Positions 13,401 through 27,501 are shown, numbered from the stretch's first letter. The stretch is DNA of 64,000 nucleotides from Anopheles merus (GCF_017562075.2 NC_054082.1:39707942-39771941), one strand, 5' to 3'. The notes: generated by a model from the sequence alone, not told the origin. Program-made: numbers and translations.

Positions 13401-16400
13401 ACATCTGCACCTATCTTGCGGGCACCGGTATGCCGGGGGGGAGGCTCTTTTCTTTCGCGTTTCGCCACCAAAAATAAGTTCCACTTGGCACCGGATACAG
13501 TACTTCGAACTGAAAATAAAGTGTACCATCCAAGGAAGACATCATATTTCGAGCTGAGCGAACCCCAAACTAAAGCTATGTTGTGTGGAGCGGAACGGAA
13601 CGCCGTTGCCACGGTAACGGCCACCGAGAAATAAGAAAGCGGGAACACTTTTCACGGGCACACTCGTTACCGAACGTGAAATAAGAACAGTGACGTGCAA
13701 TTTCAGTTTCTTTTTTTTTTGTTTTACTCTACCATCCAACACACTACCCTTTTAAGTGAATGGATGCCATGATAAAACGAACAAAAAAAAACACTTCCGA
13801 ACATGTTCTCCGAATTTACCCGCGACCAGGCGTCTCCATTGCCGGACAAGTCTGCTCGGCATGGGTAGGACATGTCCCTGGGATGTGTATACGCGCATGT
13901 GTGTGTGTTGGCGTTAGTGTGAAACTCTTTTTTTATTATCTCCAACGTGTATGCGCGCGTGTGAATGTATGTATGATTTCTTTTTTATATCACTTTCGAG
14001 GAAGTTCTTCAACCACGTAGAATGTGTGTTTTGGCGTATTTGTGTGTTTTGGGTGATTTTATTCCACTTGTTTGCACTTGCGCTTGCAAACGCGTTGGTC
14101 GAAATGTAGTAAATTATGTGCTTTTTTCATCTTCGCTTCCTTTCGGTTATCACTCTGTATGCAGTTTATTTTAACACCACTTAGCTGCAGGCGGTACTTA
14201 ACGGAATATGGCACCGACAACAACAATAACGGAGCCAGAGTACACACATCTGCGTTGGTTTTTTTGGTCTCCCTCACACAAACTCGTTTTTCTCTCTCAC
14301 TCTTCAGATAAAAAGTTAAAAAAAAAATCACGATATAAGTCGGCCCTTTACAGTACTTGTGATGATGTTCCACAGCATGAAAAGCTTCCACTTTCGTAAG
14401 TGCTGTTGAACCCGGTCATCAATTGTTGCGTTGCAACAATGTTGCTGCAATTAAAATATGTTGAACTTGTTCCATTTCTGTTCCCGAATAAGATATTATG
14501 AAAATAAATCGGAAGTTATGTGTAACAAACAATGCTTTCAATGAAAAAAAATCCTTTAGTAACCATGCGCCTCCATTGCATCTCATATTTACCTTTGAGC
14601 ACTATTTTTCACAGTTTTTTTAGTGAATTATCATTAAATTATTTCCCATCTCATGTTATTCATGTTTGCTCATGCTTCTAACACACACCTAAACAGAAAC
14701 ATTTGCACACTACATCCATTGAAAAGAAACTCATCCACCATAAAATAAGTCGTCTGGGCACTTTACATCATCCGACATCCTCTTTGAATTCAAAAATTGC
14801 CTTTTCTTCCAATCGGTACAAAACTGCTTCAAAAAAGTTGAACCAAAACTGCTTAAACGACTCTAGCAAAAGTTTCCCCCAAGAGAGTCACATCCTTCAG
14901 TGTGCGTTGAGGCAAACAATTAGCTCTTATGCTCCTCAAACCCTAAGGAAGGTAAGTTATCTTACATCGCATGTGTTTGCGCATGTGTATGAGTCTGTAT
15001 GTTGACTTATGCCAACGAACGCAATGACGGTCCGAAATGGAAAAAAGGTCACCGTATGCGCGCGAGGAAGGTAATTTGCAAGGAAGCGTAATATTTTTTG
15101 CATAACTTTGATCCCATGTAAATGACTCCTCTCCATTTGCCCTGTTCTCCGTTCTCCGTTCCGTCATCCGTTCGTTCCACTATCCCGACCGGCGTAGGAA
15201 AATTGAAGAAAAATGTTCGTACAACAGCACTTCACCTCTACGACTATGGTACTACAGCGACAGCTTCTGCCACCGGCTTGAGTGTTCCCATTACCAGCAC
15301 ACATGTACACTCGGTGTTCGCTGTGACGGAGGCACCACAAAAAGTGTATAAGAGGGTGAAGACGGCAATATTTCGCATGGCATACAATTTATGCGAAGGA
15401 ATTTTTCACTGCCGTGACTGGACGGATACCACGGTGGAAAGGCCGCAAGCAAACGCGTTTGGGGGAACGTATTACCTTTGACCCCAAAATATACGCCTTG
15501 TTCAGCAACTCCACAGACACACACACACACCTTTACCTTCACCACTCCATCCTTACCTTTCCGTGCACGCTTCGTGACACGCGTATGAAACGATTCCATG
15601 TAACAGAAAACATTAAACGGTATATTGAACGCCAAACTTCTCGTTTAAGGAGCTTTGATGATATATACATGTTTCTTCCCTTGCCCGGCATGCCTCAATA
15701 ATGCTCCACATTTCGTCTACCAAGTTCAATAAAAACACCAAAACTTCTTTCCTAACTTTTGAAACATACACAGAAAAAATAATAATAATAATAAGGTGAG
15801 CCAATCAGTCGGAACAACTTTGTACGCATGAAAGGGGAGCGAGAAAAATATACACGACAACAACAAAACGTACCACCACGAAACCAAATATTTGAGTTCA
15901 AAGCCAACGAGCTCAACGAGTTTTTCGCGGCTTTCCATGTGCTGCTCATATTTTAGCTCTTAACGTTTAAGCCTACGCCGAGCGCCGCGAACGTCAAAAG
16001 CTTTCTTTTCCCGGCGCACTCGGAATCAAACGGGAGGAAGAAAACTTTTACCACCCCTTTCCGGCCTCCTTCCGGTCCGAGGCCGACTTTTAATGAGAAA
16101 AACTTTGGCAACTTCTCATGTTACCTTTTCCGCTTGTTTTGCACTGCTCGCTAGAAAGTTGACCTTATCTTATCCGTCCATACTCATCCTGTATGGATGC
16201 TTGAATCTTGATTTTTTTATAAGATCTTCGGCTACATTCTCTGGCATGGTGTTGTGGTGGAAAAGAGAATGCTTTCCTTTTCATAATGGTACAGCTGCAC
16301 GTTTGCCAAACGCGCTTGTCGGTGATGATATTTATTTATAAGTTGTCAATAAAGTTTTGATTCTAATGTGAGAGGAGTATGAGTCGATTGATTTATTCTT

Positions 16401-16762
16401 TGTCACAACTGTGAATATCACTCAGGAAATAAACAAGCTCACACATTTGCCAAACAAAAATTAACAAGACTAGAATATATTATTCAAAAAATATTTTATA
16501 CAGTCTCTCCGCAGCCAATTGAATTCCATAAACTCACATTGAAGGTCAAGAAACGCGTATAGGATTATCGCATAGGCAAACAAGTCTTAGCGACAGATAA
16601 CGCAATAACTATTACCGAGCAGTAACACGGCTAATAAACAAGGCACCCGTTTATACGCAAGCACTCAGACACCTGTGCCCATTCGCTGTTGTATGTTAAC
16701 AAATTTACGACGCTGGCGAAATGGGACAGCCAGATAAAAAGCGACCCTAAGCCATACAGCCT

Positions 16763-16763
<1 letters not shown>

Positions 16764-16816
<53 letters not shown>
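16764..16816 (+). repeat. (CA)26 microsatellite
   Basis: Uninterrupted CA run of 53 bp followed by two copies of CCATACA. Intronic. Confidence 0.98.
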
Positions 16817-16818
<2 letters not shown>

Positions 16819-17228
16819 ATACACCCATACAAACCAGCTGCCGTCTGGTACGAAGTTCGGTCTCGATTTAATGGTTAAAGTTTACTGCCAAAAGTTCCAT
16901 GTGCGATCGGCGACAGATTGCCAGCACGCTGGTGACATTATTTGACATTAGCCGTGGCGCGGTGGTGCCAAACCTTCTGCCACTGCACTGTTCTGATGGA
17001 TCCGAATGGAAAAGAAGAAAGAAAAAAAGCCAAAAGAATGAACGGAAACCATCACTCGTTTACCCAACCCACCCACTCACCTACCTTCGTTACGTTGTCC
17101 CATCCCATCGAGAGTGCAAATCGAACGTCAACGATCGTCTTGGGAAAAGTGTTATTATTTTTCGTGTGGATAAACTTCACGAAATCATGACCATAACTTT
17201 GCCCGCACCTTTCTGGCGAGAAAGGCAT

Positions 17229-17245
17229 GGGGGGGGGGGGGGGGG
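17229..17245 (+). repeat. homopolymer G17
   Basis: Seventeen consecutive G, capable of G-quadruplex formation. It is paired in inverted orientation with the C20 run about 470 bp downstream. Confidence 0.9.
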
Positions 17246-17410
17246 TTGCTCATCGATCTGAAAAACCAATCATTCTGTCGGTTCATTTCGGTTCATCGGG
17301 TCCAAAGCTAAAGAGCGTACGGGGTTGGAAAAATGTTACGGACGGCTCGGGACGGTTTTGACGAGAAGCAACCCCGAGGTAAACAGCAAGGAACACAGCA
17401 ACGCAGGTGC

Positions 17411-17440
17411 CTGCTGGCTGGCTGGCTGGTTGGCTGGTTG
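17411..17440 (+). repeat. short GGCT/GGTT tandem repeat
   Basis: CTGGCTGGCTGGCTGGTTGG-type tetranucleotide repeat of about 30 bp lying between the G17 and C20 runs. Confidence 0.85.
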
Positions 17441-17714
17441 CCGTAAAGGATGTTCGGAATTTATTGCTCTTTCCGGTGTGCGCCACGCTGGCGCATGGGG
17501 CACATTCGCGCCGTCGTAAAAACAAAACGTCGCACCAATTTACGGCTTGGGTGATAATTGAATGCGAACCTGGTGCCAGCGTTCCGTGACGATACGCGCC
17601 GGAACGATTCGGCTGCGGCTAAGGTGCAAAGTTCAATTGACTTACACCTCACCTTCCGAAACTGCTGCTTTTAGCTGATTAATCTGAACTTTCCGGCACT
17701 GTGTTGACATTGAA

Positions 17715-17734
17715 CCCCCCCCCCCCCCCCCCCC
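17715..17734 (+). repeat. homopolymer C20
   Basis: Twenty consecutive C flanked by TGAA and AACCCC. Length in a single read or assembly is unreliable for such runs. Confidence 0.9.
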
Positions 17735-19714
17735 AACCCCTCAGATAGTGTGTGCAATTACACGATGAATAGGAAAACATATTACATTAGACATCTTTTA
17801 CTTATTGGCTATAGTTCAAAAGTCTCCATGGCGTTCATTCGGTTAGAAAACAAAAAAATACATCAAATGTAGCCGGCATAAACAAAGCCAATCAAACAGC
17901 GGTGCTGAAGACAACTCCTGTGTCAAGTCTCTTACTCGATTGGATTCCATTTTTGTTTTACTATTTATAGGGATTTATCAACACACACTCACATGTAGCA
18001 CAAACAGCACGCAACGGCTAAGATCATTTCAATCGTAGCGTCAGTTTCTTCACGACCATACGTCGCACGCTGATTGGGAAACACCATGAGAAAACATTTT
18101 CCAATCCACTTGAACGCTGTGTATCGCCCATCGCTTTTGTAAGACGTCTTTTAGCAAGCGCCATCTTTTCTTTTTTATCCCACCCTCTTCTTGTTGATCT
18201 TTTGTTTCGGGTGCCACTCGAAAAAAAAATATATATATACATGCTGCCCCACAAGCTGATATGTATGTGTGTGATATGTTCACCGTCCCTGCAAGTGTTT
18301 TGTTTGCTTTCTGTCATGCCGTGCATTCGAGAGCCATTTAGCCGTCCGGGGCGAAACCATTAGTACGCGAGAAGGAAAGGCACGCTTGAAAAGTTGCGCA
18401 GAATCCACACATACACACACGCACACAAATACACAGTTATATAATTCTGGCCTGGACGACAAACGTTACACATTGTTTGCCTTTTGATCGTGCTAATGAT
18501 GTGTTTTACTTTCTACTTTTCTTTCCCATTGCTTTCAACACTGTTGTACAAATTTCTTCAATTGTGACGCACAGAACCATCAACAGGCAAAATGGGGCGC
18601 AAGCAAGAAATGGAGCCTGATTGGGCTTGCCTTTCTTATGTTCGTTTTTCGGCTAGCCGAGATGGGAAACCGAATAGGAGATCCACTGAATTAATGAGAC
18701 AGATTTCACGTCGTTCGAATAGGCTCTGCACATCCACGAGCGGAGGCTGTAGGAAATTGCTTCCAATTCATACACGCACACATGTGCACGTATATATTCG
18801 TCGGTTGGGACTTAGGCCATGGGAAACATGGATCCAGCAAAAGAAAGGTACGGTAAAGAATGTTTGATTCATGGGCGATGTGCTGATGCGATGAATATTG
18901 ATGAACATTTTTACCGGATCCTAGATTAAGCGACCAATGAATTGTTAATAAAAGGTTTACAACACAGGACCGTCAGGCGGTTTTTCGAAGCATAGCTTAT
19001 TTTCTTTTTAAAAGTAACCACTAGATGTTGTGCCTTCCAACAGGAAAAGAGACAAGAAATTTACAAATAAATATATTCCATTAAAAACGTCATGGCAATT
19101 TTGTTCCATTTAAACTGTCATTTGAAGTGTAGTCTACTACAGCACAGGCTGTCGCGTTATAAGGTGCACCACCCAAACTCAAAATGAAACGAAAACACTC
19201 ATGAATTTCCAGATGCGAATGTGTCCCGTTCTAAAGATCATCTACACGCATTCACTGGCAAACTTTCGTCAACTTCCAGTAGAGGAAAGTTCTAAGAATT
19301 GAACTTTTCTGTGCTTTGCGCCGGATGAAACACATCTTTGTAGTCTGCGATAGAAAAGCAGGAAATTAGAATCTGAATATTTGCCCTCTGTTTGCATTCA
19401 CCACACGACAGCTAAAGGCCGGACAGTGTCTGTGATCGACGCTTTTGTATGCGCACAGTCACAAACTAGCTGCAAGCGCCCGGAATAAAGAGAAAAAGAG
19501 AAAGACAGATACATACATTAAACCGGCCAACTTTGCACCGTTTGCTTCCATTTCCGTCCAGTGTGTCTTAGCGGAGACAGGAGGCACTTAAAGTTTCTAG
19601 AAAGCGATCGGTACAGTGCTTCCAGCGGTACCACCGGCAAACGAAGGTTGGAATCAATCCGGAAGCGGAAACTATATTACACACAAGAAAGTTGGTCTTC
19701 GTAATGGTTGGCAT

Positions 19715-19715
<1 letters not shown>

Positions 19716-19762
<47 letters not shown>
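19716..19762 (+). repeat. (CT)23 microsatellite
   Basis: About 47 bp of pure CT. On the plus strand it resembles a pyrimidine tract, and on the minus strand it reads (GA)n, a potential GAGA-factor site. No exon follows it. Confidence 0.97.
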
Positions 19763-19765
<3 letters not shown>

Positions 19766-22289
19766 ACTTCTAGCATACACTATCTTGCACTGCTCACGAA
19801 ATGTAGTTAGTCATTGGGATTGGGCAACTAACTTCATTGTCATCTATGGCTAATTTCCTACAGTATTTGAGTACAGTACAATATAAATAAATAGTACTTA
19901 TATTCAAACAAGTTCTTGTTCTTGTTGTTTAGTGAGGATTCCAGGGAAAAGATTGTCTAAGACACTTACTGGCTGAGCTATTTATCACTGATGGGTATAC
20001 TTGTGGCGTACCTCGTACGCAAGCTGCACCACACCACAGGTGTGTAGTTGCACTAACACACCACACTTGAGTTACACCGCATGCAAGCAATTGGCTTGAT
20101 TTGGAAATCGTACCGAACCGAATAGCTGCACTACCGCGCATCGGAAATTAAATAAAAACGCTCGCTTTCATTTTGACCGCTAGGCAAACCAGACGTGAGT
20201 AGAAATCAATCCGCATATCCGTACATCCGAAGAAGATAGTATTGACACGCATAACCCTATAACCCTATATACTCATAGCAATACAGTATGTAAGGTTCAT
20301 ACGAAATTGCAAAAATTGGAAATGTTCATGGAGCTGAGATAAATTATGATTACAACACACCATGGGATTTAATTTATAAGAATTGTGGCCAGGCCATGCC
20401 TCGTAGTAGAAGGAGTCTCTCCTATGTATCCTTTGTTGACCACTATAGAGTCGTTTGATTTGTCATGTGTCTCTCCAAATGTGTCCACGAATCAAAACAG
20501 TTGTCTGTTTCTGGTAAGCCATTTAAAACAAAAAATGGCTAAATAAAAGAAATATTGTTAAAGATGACTAATAAGAAACAGAGATTTTACCATGGCAAAC
20601 AAAAACTTTAATAAATGAAGAACCTCTTTTGATATACATTTAGTGCATGGAACTCGTGGATTTTGGAATTCAGTGATAAATAGTACAAATGTGCTAAAAT
20701 GTGTCACACTGATCATTCTTTGGTCACTCTCTGCGGTTTGAAATTATCTGATAACTAATTTTGATCCGCTTCGCTCTTTAGAGTATGTTCCAACGTGCAT
20801 TAGGAAGTCAAAACGCGCAATATCCATTGAAACTACGAGTAATAATTGGCTCTTTATTCCCAAAACCTTCCACAGACTGTTCCGAGTTGAAGGAAGCTAT
20901 GACAATGCACTCCATGCCACCAACATCCCATTTCCCAGTCCCCTACGTTCATTATTATTTCATTAGCCTCAAACCCTATTTCAATACCAATACAAATGCA
21001 TCTCCCCAAAAAAGTAACAACGAGCGCCTTCACTGGCCCAACTATCCCTATCAAGCGTGGTGCAGGGGAAAAGCCGCTTTTGTTACCCGATGGTAGCTGC
21101 CCTTTTAGATAGGAACACTATTTCCTATCGCAATATCTCGCCACCTACATTCGCCATTCGCGGTTGGTTGACCAGATCCTTGACAAAGGAAACGCTATCC
21201 TCATCAACACACCAACCCTACCCCGACTGCGCGTACAGTCTGTGCCTTATTTCATTTCGTTTCATTACCAAACGTAGCGGCATTCCAGCAATATTCGCGA
21301 GACAACAGGGTTGCACCAAAAACACCCAAAGTGTTACACAGACTCATCGTCGCCGCACACCGTACCGGCGGGTGGGTTAGGGTTTTGTGGTAGCTGCCGC
21401 TGTAGCGGTTGGTTTTTTGAGCAGAAAATGCATCAGTACCGTCGAATGGTACATTATTTTCGGATGCATCTGGCCCCTGCCGAGCGTTTGGTGCCGCAGT
21501 TCCGTCGACCACCGAATGCTATGGTCACGGTTGCCGCTATGATGTAGTGTTCATAAAACTGGTCAACATTTCTCATGCAGCTCTCATTCGGAAAAGTTCA
21601 TCCCACAAAGCGTGTGGAGTGTGCATGAGGGTGGATTCGTGGGCGACTGCGGGATTTAATTAAATTTAATTCTGCAATTTGTGTCAGTTTTATTGTATGC
21701 TTTGCAGCACCGTACAGCGTGCATAGAGCAGTGGCCAGTGAAGCATCGCTGTGACATATGGGTTTTCTTGAGAATGTTGTGTGTTGTGCAGTATCCTTGC
21801 TGGGTGTAAAATAAATAGTGTGAATTTCGCTCACACTTTGGTCACTTTGGTTTGATACTCACATTCCCAGCCGCAGCGTTACTCATGCCAAGCTGAATGA
21901 GACAAATAATTAGGTTCTACATCACAAGAGCAGATAATTGTTTGGAATTTCATTGAAATTTTAACCGAAAAGAACATCATGCTTCACACAATTTCTTAAA
22001 TATGTTTATAACACAACCGACCTTAGTTATTAAACGATGCAGAATGTAATTTGAGTGTATAAATAATAAAACACGAACTAATCTAGACTTATTAATAAAG
22101 CACCTTGTTGCCTAACGTACTCGTCATTGTCGGCAGATGTCGACAGGTCAAGTATGAAGAATTTGTGCAAACAAACGCCTCTTCCCGTTAGGTATGTGAG
22201 TAAGACAAAATAGAATAAAAAATAAACGCAAAACAACAACAGTAAAGTTCTCCCTGACGACCCATCCGACCCACACATGGATAGTGGTT

Positions 22290-22312
22290 ATCATCATCAT
22301 CATCATCATCAT
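22290..22312 (+). repeat. (ATC)n trinucleotide repeat
   Basis: Seven to eight ATC units in AT-rich intron DNA. Confidence 0.9.
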
Positions 22313-22470
22313 TTTCATCGTCGCCACATGACGATGGTTTTTGTCTATTTCATTCCATCCTGGTAGCTGCCCGAAACATTGCCAGGCGAAGGATGTAATA
22401 GTACAGCAGTACCTTCACCACCATATTGCCTTGGGTCTCTTAGGCAAACAAAAAACATTACAGAACAAGC

Positions 22471-22516
22471 GTGCGTGTGTGTGTGTGTGTGCATGTGTGT
22501 GTAAATGTATGTGTGT
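22471..22516 (+). repeat. imperfect (GT)n repeat
   Basis: Interrupted GT run with GCAT and AAAT breaks, intronic. Confidence 0.9.
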
Positions 22517-22800
22517 AATTGTGGTTGTGTCAATGTGAGTGTTGCGATAAAAATGCATGATTGTTGTACGTGATAAAAATAAAGTGTCTACAAATATCTA
22601 ATAAGCACATTGTTCGGCTAGATTGGAGTATAAATCATGTTCAATATTTGAGTCTACGAAAAAAAAACTGAGAATCGTCATCAACTTGTGAGTACCTTGA
22701 ACTAACTGCATTCTTAACACAACAGTGTCTAATAAATACAGTATATTTTAATATTATTTTATACATATGATCACAAAACTATAGAAAACGAATATTGGGG

Positions 22801-23030
22801 CCCTTCACGATTCTAGTTAGTTTTTTGTATGGAGTTTGACAGTTGGAGGCTGAAATCATGTAAACACTCCATACAAAACCACACAAAAAACTAGCCTGCA
22901 ATTTTCAGTCTAGATTATTCTAGCCTCAAAGCTAGAATTAGATTCGAGTACCTGTTCGAAAACACGGTGTTGTTTACATTTACCCCAAGGTGCATTAAAG
23001 AGATCACGTGGTGGAATCTAGAATCAAAGT
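22801..23030. mobile_element. possible MITE remnant with foldback end
   Basis: The left part is a foldback: the arm around 22812-22833 (CTAGTTAGTTTTTTGTATGG) pairs with 22866-22894 (CCATACAAAA then AAAAAACTAG). The outer left GATTCTAG (about 22809) recurs inverted as CTAGAATC near 23020. The ends are not clean and no target duplication is evident, so the borders are approximate. A core at 22831-22856 recurs at 28423-28448. There is no coding capacity. Confidence 0.4.
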
Positions 23031-26000
23031 GTATGTAGCCCAGGTGGTCTAATAGCATGTTTTCAAACCAAATTTGAATATCACTTTTTGACAGGATGGA
23101 TGAAAAATTTTGTTCAAGCAAGCTTTCTGGAGGCTTGATGAATACTCAAAACACTCTTAAAATCTTCATTCAGAAACAGAAGCAATAAAAATTTGCCTTC
23201 TAAATTCATACATCTTGAGATAAGCCCACCTGTATATTATACTCACTTAGATAGCTGCACGAAAACTGCTATACAATTCAAACAGCTGACAGACTGAAAT
23301 TTCAGCCTACAAACTTACAATGGAAAGGACTCCATTATTATAATTCAGCTAATCCTAAAAATTGTCTAATTTTGAGATTTTTTTCAGCATGAAAGACTAC
23401 AGCAGATATATATTTGAAAAAACTATGCCAAAGTATTTCAAAAAGTAAATATGCAAAACAGAAAAAGATACTTTAATACAGTGCAAATCACTTCACAACT
23501 ATTTTGCCACAAAACTTCCAAACTTATGGTTTTGTTTTTCAGACTGCAAAGTATAAAGCAATACACCCTGACCAATTTATAACACCTTTTTGCTACCATA
23601 AAAACTAGTGATACGTGCAAAAACTCATTTTTTAAAACAAATTAATTTATCGTCCATACTCATGTTTCACAAAACATTCGTTAAAGTTCATCCAGCCGCT
23701 ATAATACGGACAAATTATTCTACGCAAAGTGTAACTGACCACCTGGTGTGTAAAACTTATTCATCAGTAGCTTCCTCAATCCTTTCCCGTCCCTTGTCTG
23801 GTAATAAAAGAGCACATTTTTTCCACCCAAATTAAACCATACTTGTTCCACCGAAGCCATCCCGGCAATGAAGGTAAATTTAATTTACAAAATTGAAATC
23901 CTGGCTCTTGTGCCGTACAACTTTGCAACTGAATATGAAATTGTTCCAACCGAAACGGGCCAACCCGAGCGGAATCATCAAATTTATGCTCCAAAGACCG
24001 AGCGACAGGGACCGGCAGCTATCCGTGAAGAGACAGGACATGTGAAACAGCCGCTCAGCGAAAGGAGCAAGCGATCGACACCAGGCTAAAGCAGGCCGAG
24101 CAGCAACCGAACGCGAAGACGAACGCTCGCCTTCTCGCAAGCCTTGACGTCAAGGGTCGCTAATGTCGCCCCAAGAATTTCGATCTGGTAGCTCGCAGAA
24201 CCAGCAAAATGAACGAGCAGTCCATTTCCCGGTGGCTTCGCGCACTCCGGTGCCCATAATCCGTCACCTTCTCGAGGGATTTCGGTTTCGTGTAGCACGG
24301 CTCCCCGATGGTGGAACTTTTCTCGCAAATTGGATTTGCCAAGAACCTCGACAAATGATGCCGACTGTGCGCGCAACCTTCCGATTTGCTGCAAATCTTC
24401 CTACGCCGGAGAACCACCGTTTCCGACCGGCCTAGCTGTCGTTCGAATAGATTTTTTTTTCGTATTGTTTGAATTTTACTCGCAGTAAGACAATGCGTCT
24501 ACCACGGGGATTGAAATCGTTCTAGGCTTGGTCGCCATCATTCTTCCGAAGGTGAAAATTTATGTAAGATTTTATTATCTACCATCATCCACTCGAAACA
24601 ACCACATGTATATGGAGCGACAGTATTGTCGGAAGGTAGTACTCATATTTGATTGCTCTTTTTACAGATGTGTAGTTTCTAACATTCTTTTTTGAGTATG
24701 TAAATGTATATAAAGCAGGCCTACAGAATTGTGCGCAATTCTTCGCATTGTCGATGTACGGGATATAGTTTAGGTAGTAGGTTTTCTGTACGTTTCACAT
24801 TGACTTATTTAAAAGAAGCGAATGTATTACCCATAGAATAACCTGTTTTTAAGTACAAATATTCGTTTCAATACAACTGGTACTTCACTCAATGATTCCA
24901 GAGTCTAAAGTATTTTTGTACATAGCAAAATTGCTATATTTGAGAATGCTCAACAATTCCACTCATGTCACGGATATTTTTAAAATAAAGACAAATTATG
25001 TTCAAAAGCAAGACGAACAGTACATCACAGCTATTCTTAAATACATATATTTACTTTGAATATTTAGTATAAACTCATTCAATTTTTCACAAGTATGTCT
25101 AAAAGATGTAAAAAGAACTGCAAGGTAAGGTGAAAGTGCATTTGATTCTAAATACCTATTGTAAGGTACGACCGCAGAATCCGATATCGGTCTATAGACT
25201 AGGTAAATAGGCCTTTCTAGAACGCGGTAAACTGCTTCCGCAAAGAGTACGATTTGCGAGAGGAATAGAAATGAGAGCGACAAAACGAGAGAGTGTGAGA
25301 GATGTAAAGAGAGAGAGTGGAAGAAAGGGCAGTAGCAAAAAGAAAGTCGAACGATACGGAAACAAATAAAACTAATTTTTTATGCGATCTTAATGAAAGT
25401 GCATGTAAAAAAGGTTTTGCCAAAAGATTTATCTTCCGAATCGTAGCGCTACTCAACACCTATATTTGGTATACTCGATGGCTCGGTCCGATGGTCTAAT
25501 CAAATCACGAGCCGGCTGCTAAAAGGCGAGATAGTATCGATTCTCTTTCGAACTGCGACCTCCCGTAGCAATTGCTGGAATCATGCGTTCGCATAGCGCT
25601 TTATAAGAAGCTATTTAAAGCCGGGCATAGTCGCTTAGGCTCTTTCGTATAAAAATGAAGAAAAAGCATGTTTTATATTGTTTTATGAATCTGCAATGTT
25701 ATGTAAACTACAATCCATTATTGCATTGTTGTCTCAATTGTAAATGTTACGTAAAGTTAATTAAAGTAACAAAAATAAAGCTTTCGCAGGTTTAATGTAT
25801 GCCGTATTATTAACCATATAGTTCTGATTTTCATACATTTACTATTGGTAATTCCTATAGTAATTTACTTAAGGTAATTTTTCCTAGCAAATTGCCATAT
25901 CCTAAGTATAAAAGGTGATACAAGTCATGCATAAATCCATAAGGAAACATTATTATATCCAATGCACGTAATTCATACATACTTCGATTTTCCGTATACA

Positions 26001-27154
26001 AATCAGCACATAAAGTCTTTAGGCTAAACAGACCCTTCCGCGCCCTTAAATCTCCCTCATACAATCTTTATTATACCAAAAAAGGAAGAAACCGAAAAAT
26101 CACTTCAGCTAATCACATTGTGTATACCTCAATTTTCCATCCAGCTTTGAACAACTTGTGAGAGAGGGGGGACTATAAAAAACCAGCTTTCCCAAAAGTA
26201 CGCAATAGCTTTAGTGCATTGTGAAAGGCCCAGGTGACCCTGGGTAAACAACAATAAACAGCTCATCATGCTCACGCTGCTAACGGTATGCTACGGCCCT
26301 TCCCAAGCCCCTCCCAAAGCGACGTCTGGCAGATTTGCGGGACAACAACAGTTTGTGTTCCGGGGCGTCCAAACAGTACAACGTTGACATACGATCAGTG
26401 CGCAGGGTGGCCCAATGACGCCCTTGTGGAGCAAAAGAAACGAATCAAACGATCAAAAGCGCCATCCACCCACTGTTTGGGAGGTGGGAGGTGGTTGGTG
26501 CGAAGCCAAAGTAAATAATTCAGAAAACGAGAGAATGACATGCACCTTTTTCCTGGCTGCCAGGGAGAGACCAATCACGACGCAGTCCTACAGCGGGTTC
26601 CAGCTTCTTGCCAGGCAGGCAGAAAGGAGTTTCCACTCTTCCCCTTTTCTGCTTGTGTAGCCTTTCCCGACACATGCGGGCGCGTGTTTGTGTGTGTGTT
26701 TGTGTACAATGAAACCACAACGAAATAACTTCCCATTTTCCCGAGCTCCACCAACATCACCTTACCGTGTCTAGCTGACGTTTGACTTCCGTAAAGCATA
26801 ACAAACAAACACTAGCACTAACACCGGGCAGGGCTGGCTGGCAACCGCAATCATACCACAAGAGCCGTGCCACACTTGCCAACGCCACCAGTTCCGGTGC
26901 ACGACCAAAGCTCCGACGCTACTCCGGTGGCTACTTGTGGCAGAGTCGGGTTTTCAGGAAGTGTACCACCATCACCGGCACCGGCAAGATTGATCTGTCT
27001 CTCGTCGTCCACAAGCTCGACACCACTTGTCAACGAAATGTTAAGCCCCCGGAAACATACGCAACGCCGCCCCCGGTTGTATCACCGAAGGGACGGGCAG
27101 GAAGGCACACAATATGCAACAATGGCAATAATAAACCTGTCACTTTATTTGCCA

Positions 27155-27179
27155 ACACACACACACACACACACACACA
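27155..27179 (+). repeat. (AC)12 microsatellite
   Basis: 25 bp of AC, about 320 bp from the cadherin exon 1 donor inside intron 1. Confidence 0.9.
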
Positions 27180-27501
27180 ACAATACTCCACACTGTGCTC
27201 TCTTCCAACAACCATGGCAACTGACGGTACGACAATCAGCTTCAACCGCCACGTGGCGGTTTGTTACACTTGACACTTGACTGTCGACCGACTGCTCACT
27301 GGTCATGAGTGGAATAGGCCAAAAAGGGCCCCCTTTTTGCCCTTCTTTACCTAATACATCGTTTAGATGCTTGCAGCTGGTGAGGTGGTGGGTAAAGGAT
27401 AGCAGAATGTCTTGGTGCGTCATCTTGACGGTCGAAAATGATGTAATTGCATAAGACGCAGTCGGAGCGGGAAAAGAACAGGGAGGCAATTAATTACTTA
27501 C

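Larger units (their letters stand above)
5885..27501 (-). other. cadherin intron 1, 21.6 kb
   Basis: This runs from the GTAAGTAATT donor at 27501 to the TTAG acceptor at 5885 on the minus strand. The two flanking exons join in phase (1 base + 2 bases = TGT), so I treat the whole block as one intron. It holds AT-rich troughs (about 7.8-9.0, 11.9-13.0, 20.2-20.8, 22.5-23.9 and 24.5-26.1 kb), a perfect inverted repeat at 8162-8212, four long simple repeats, a MITE-like block at 22.8-23.0 kb and a GC-richer island at 23.94-24.44 kb. I found no convincing nested gene. The longest frames (6795-7286 plus, 7247-7732 minus, 13092-13634 plus) have no recognisable domain. First introns of this size are common hosts for enhancers in insect cell-adhesion genes; none is demonstrated here. 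Confidence 0.8.

Noticed and set aside
20252..20270. AACCCTATAACCCTATA, telomere-like
   Set aside because: Only two units, and Anopheles telomeres do not use this repeat; chance.
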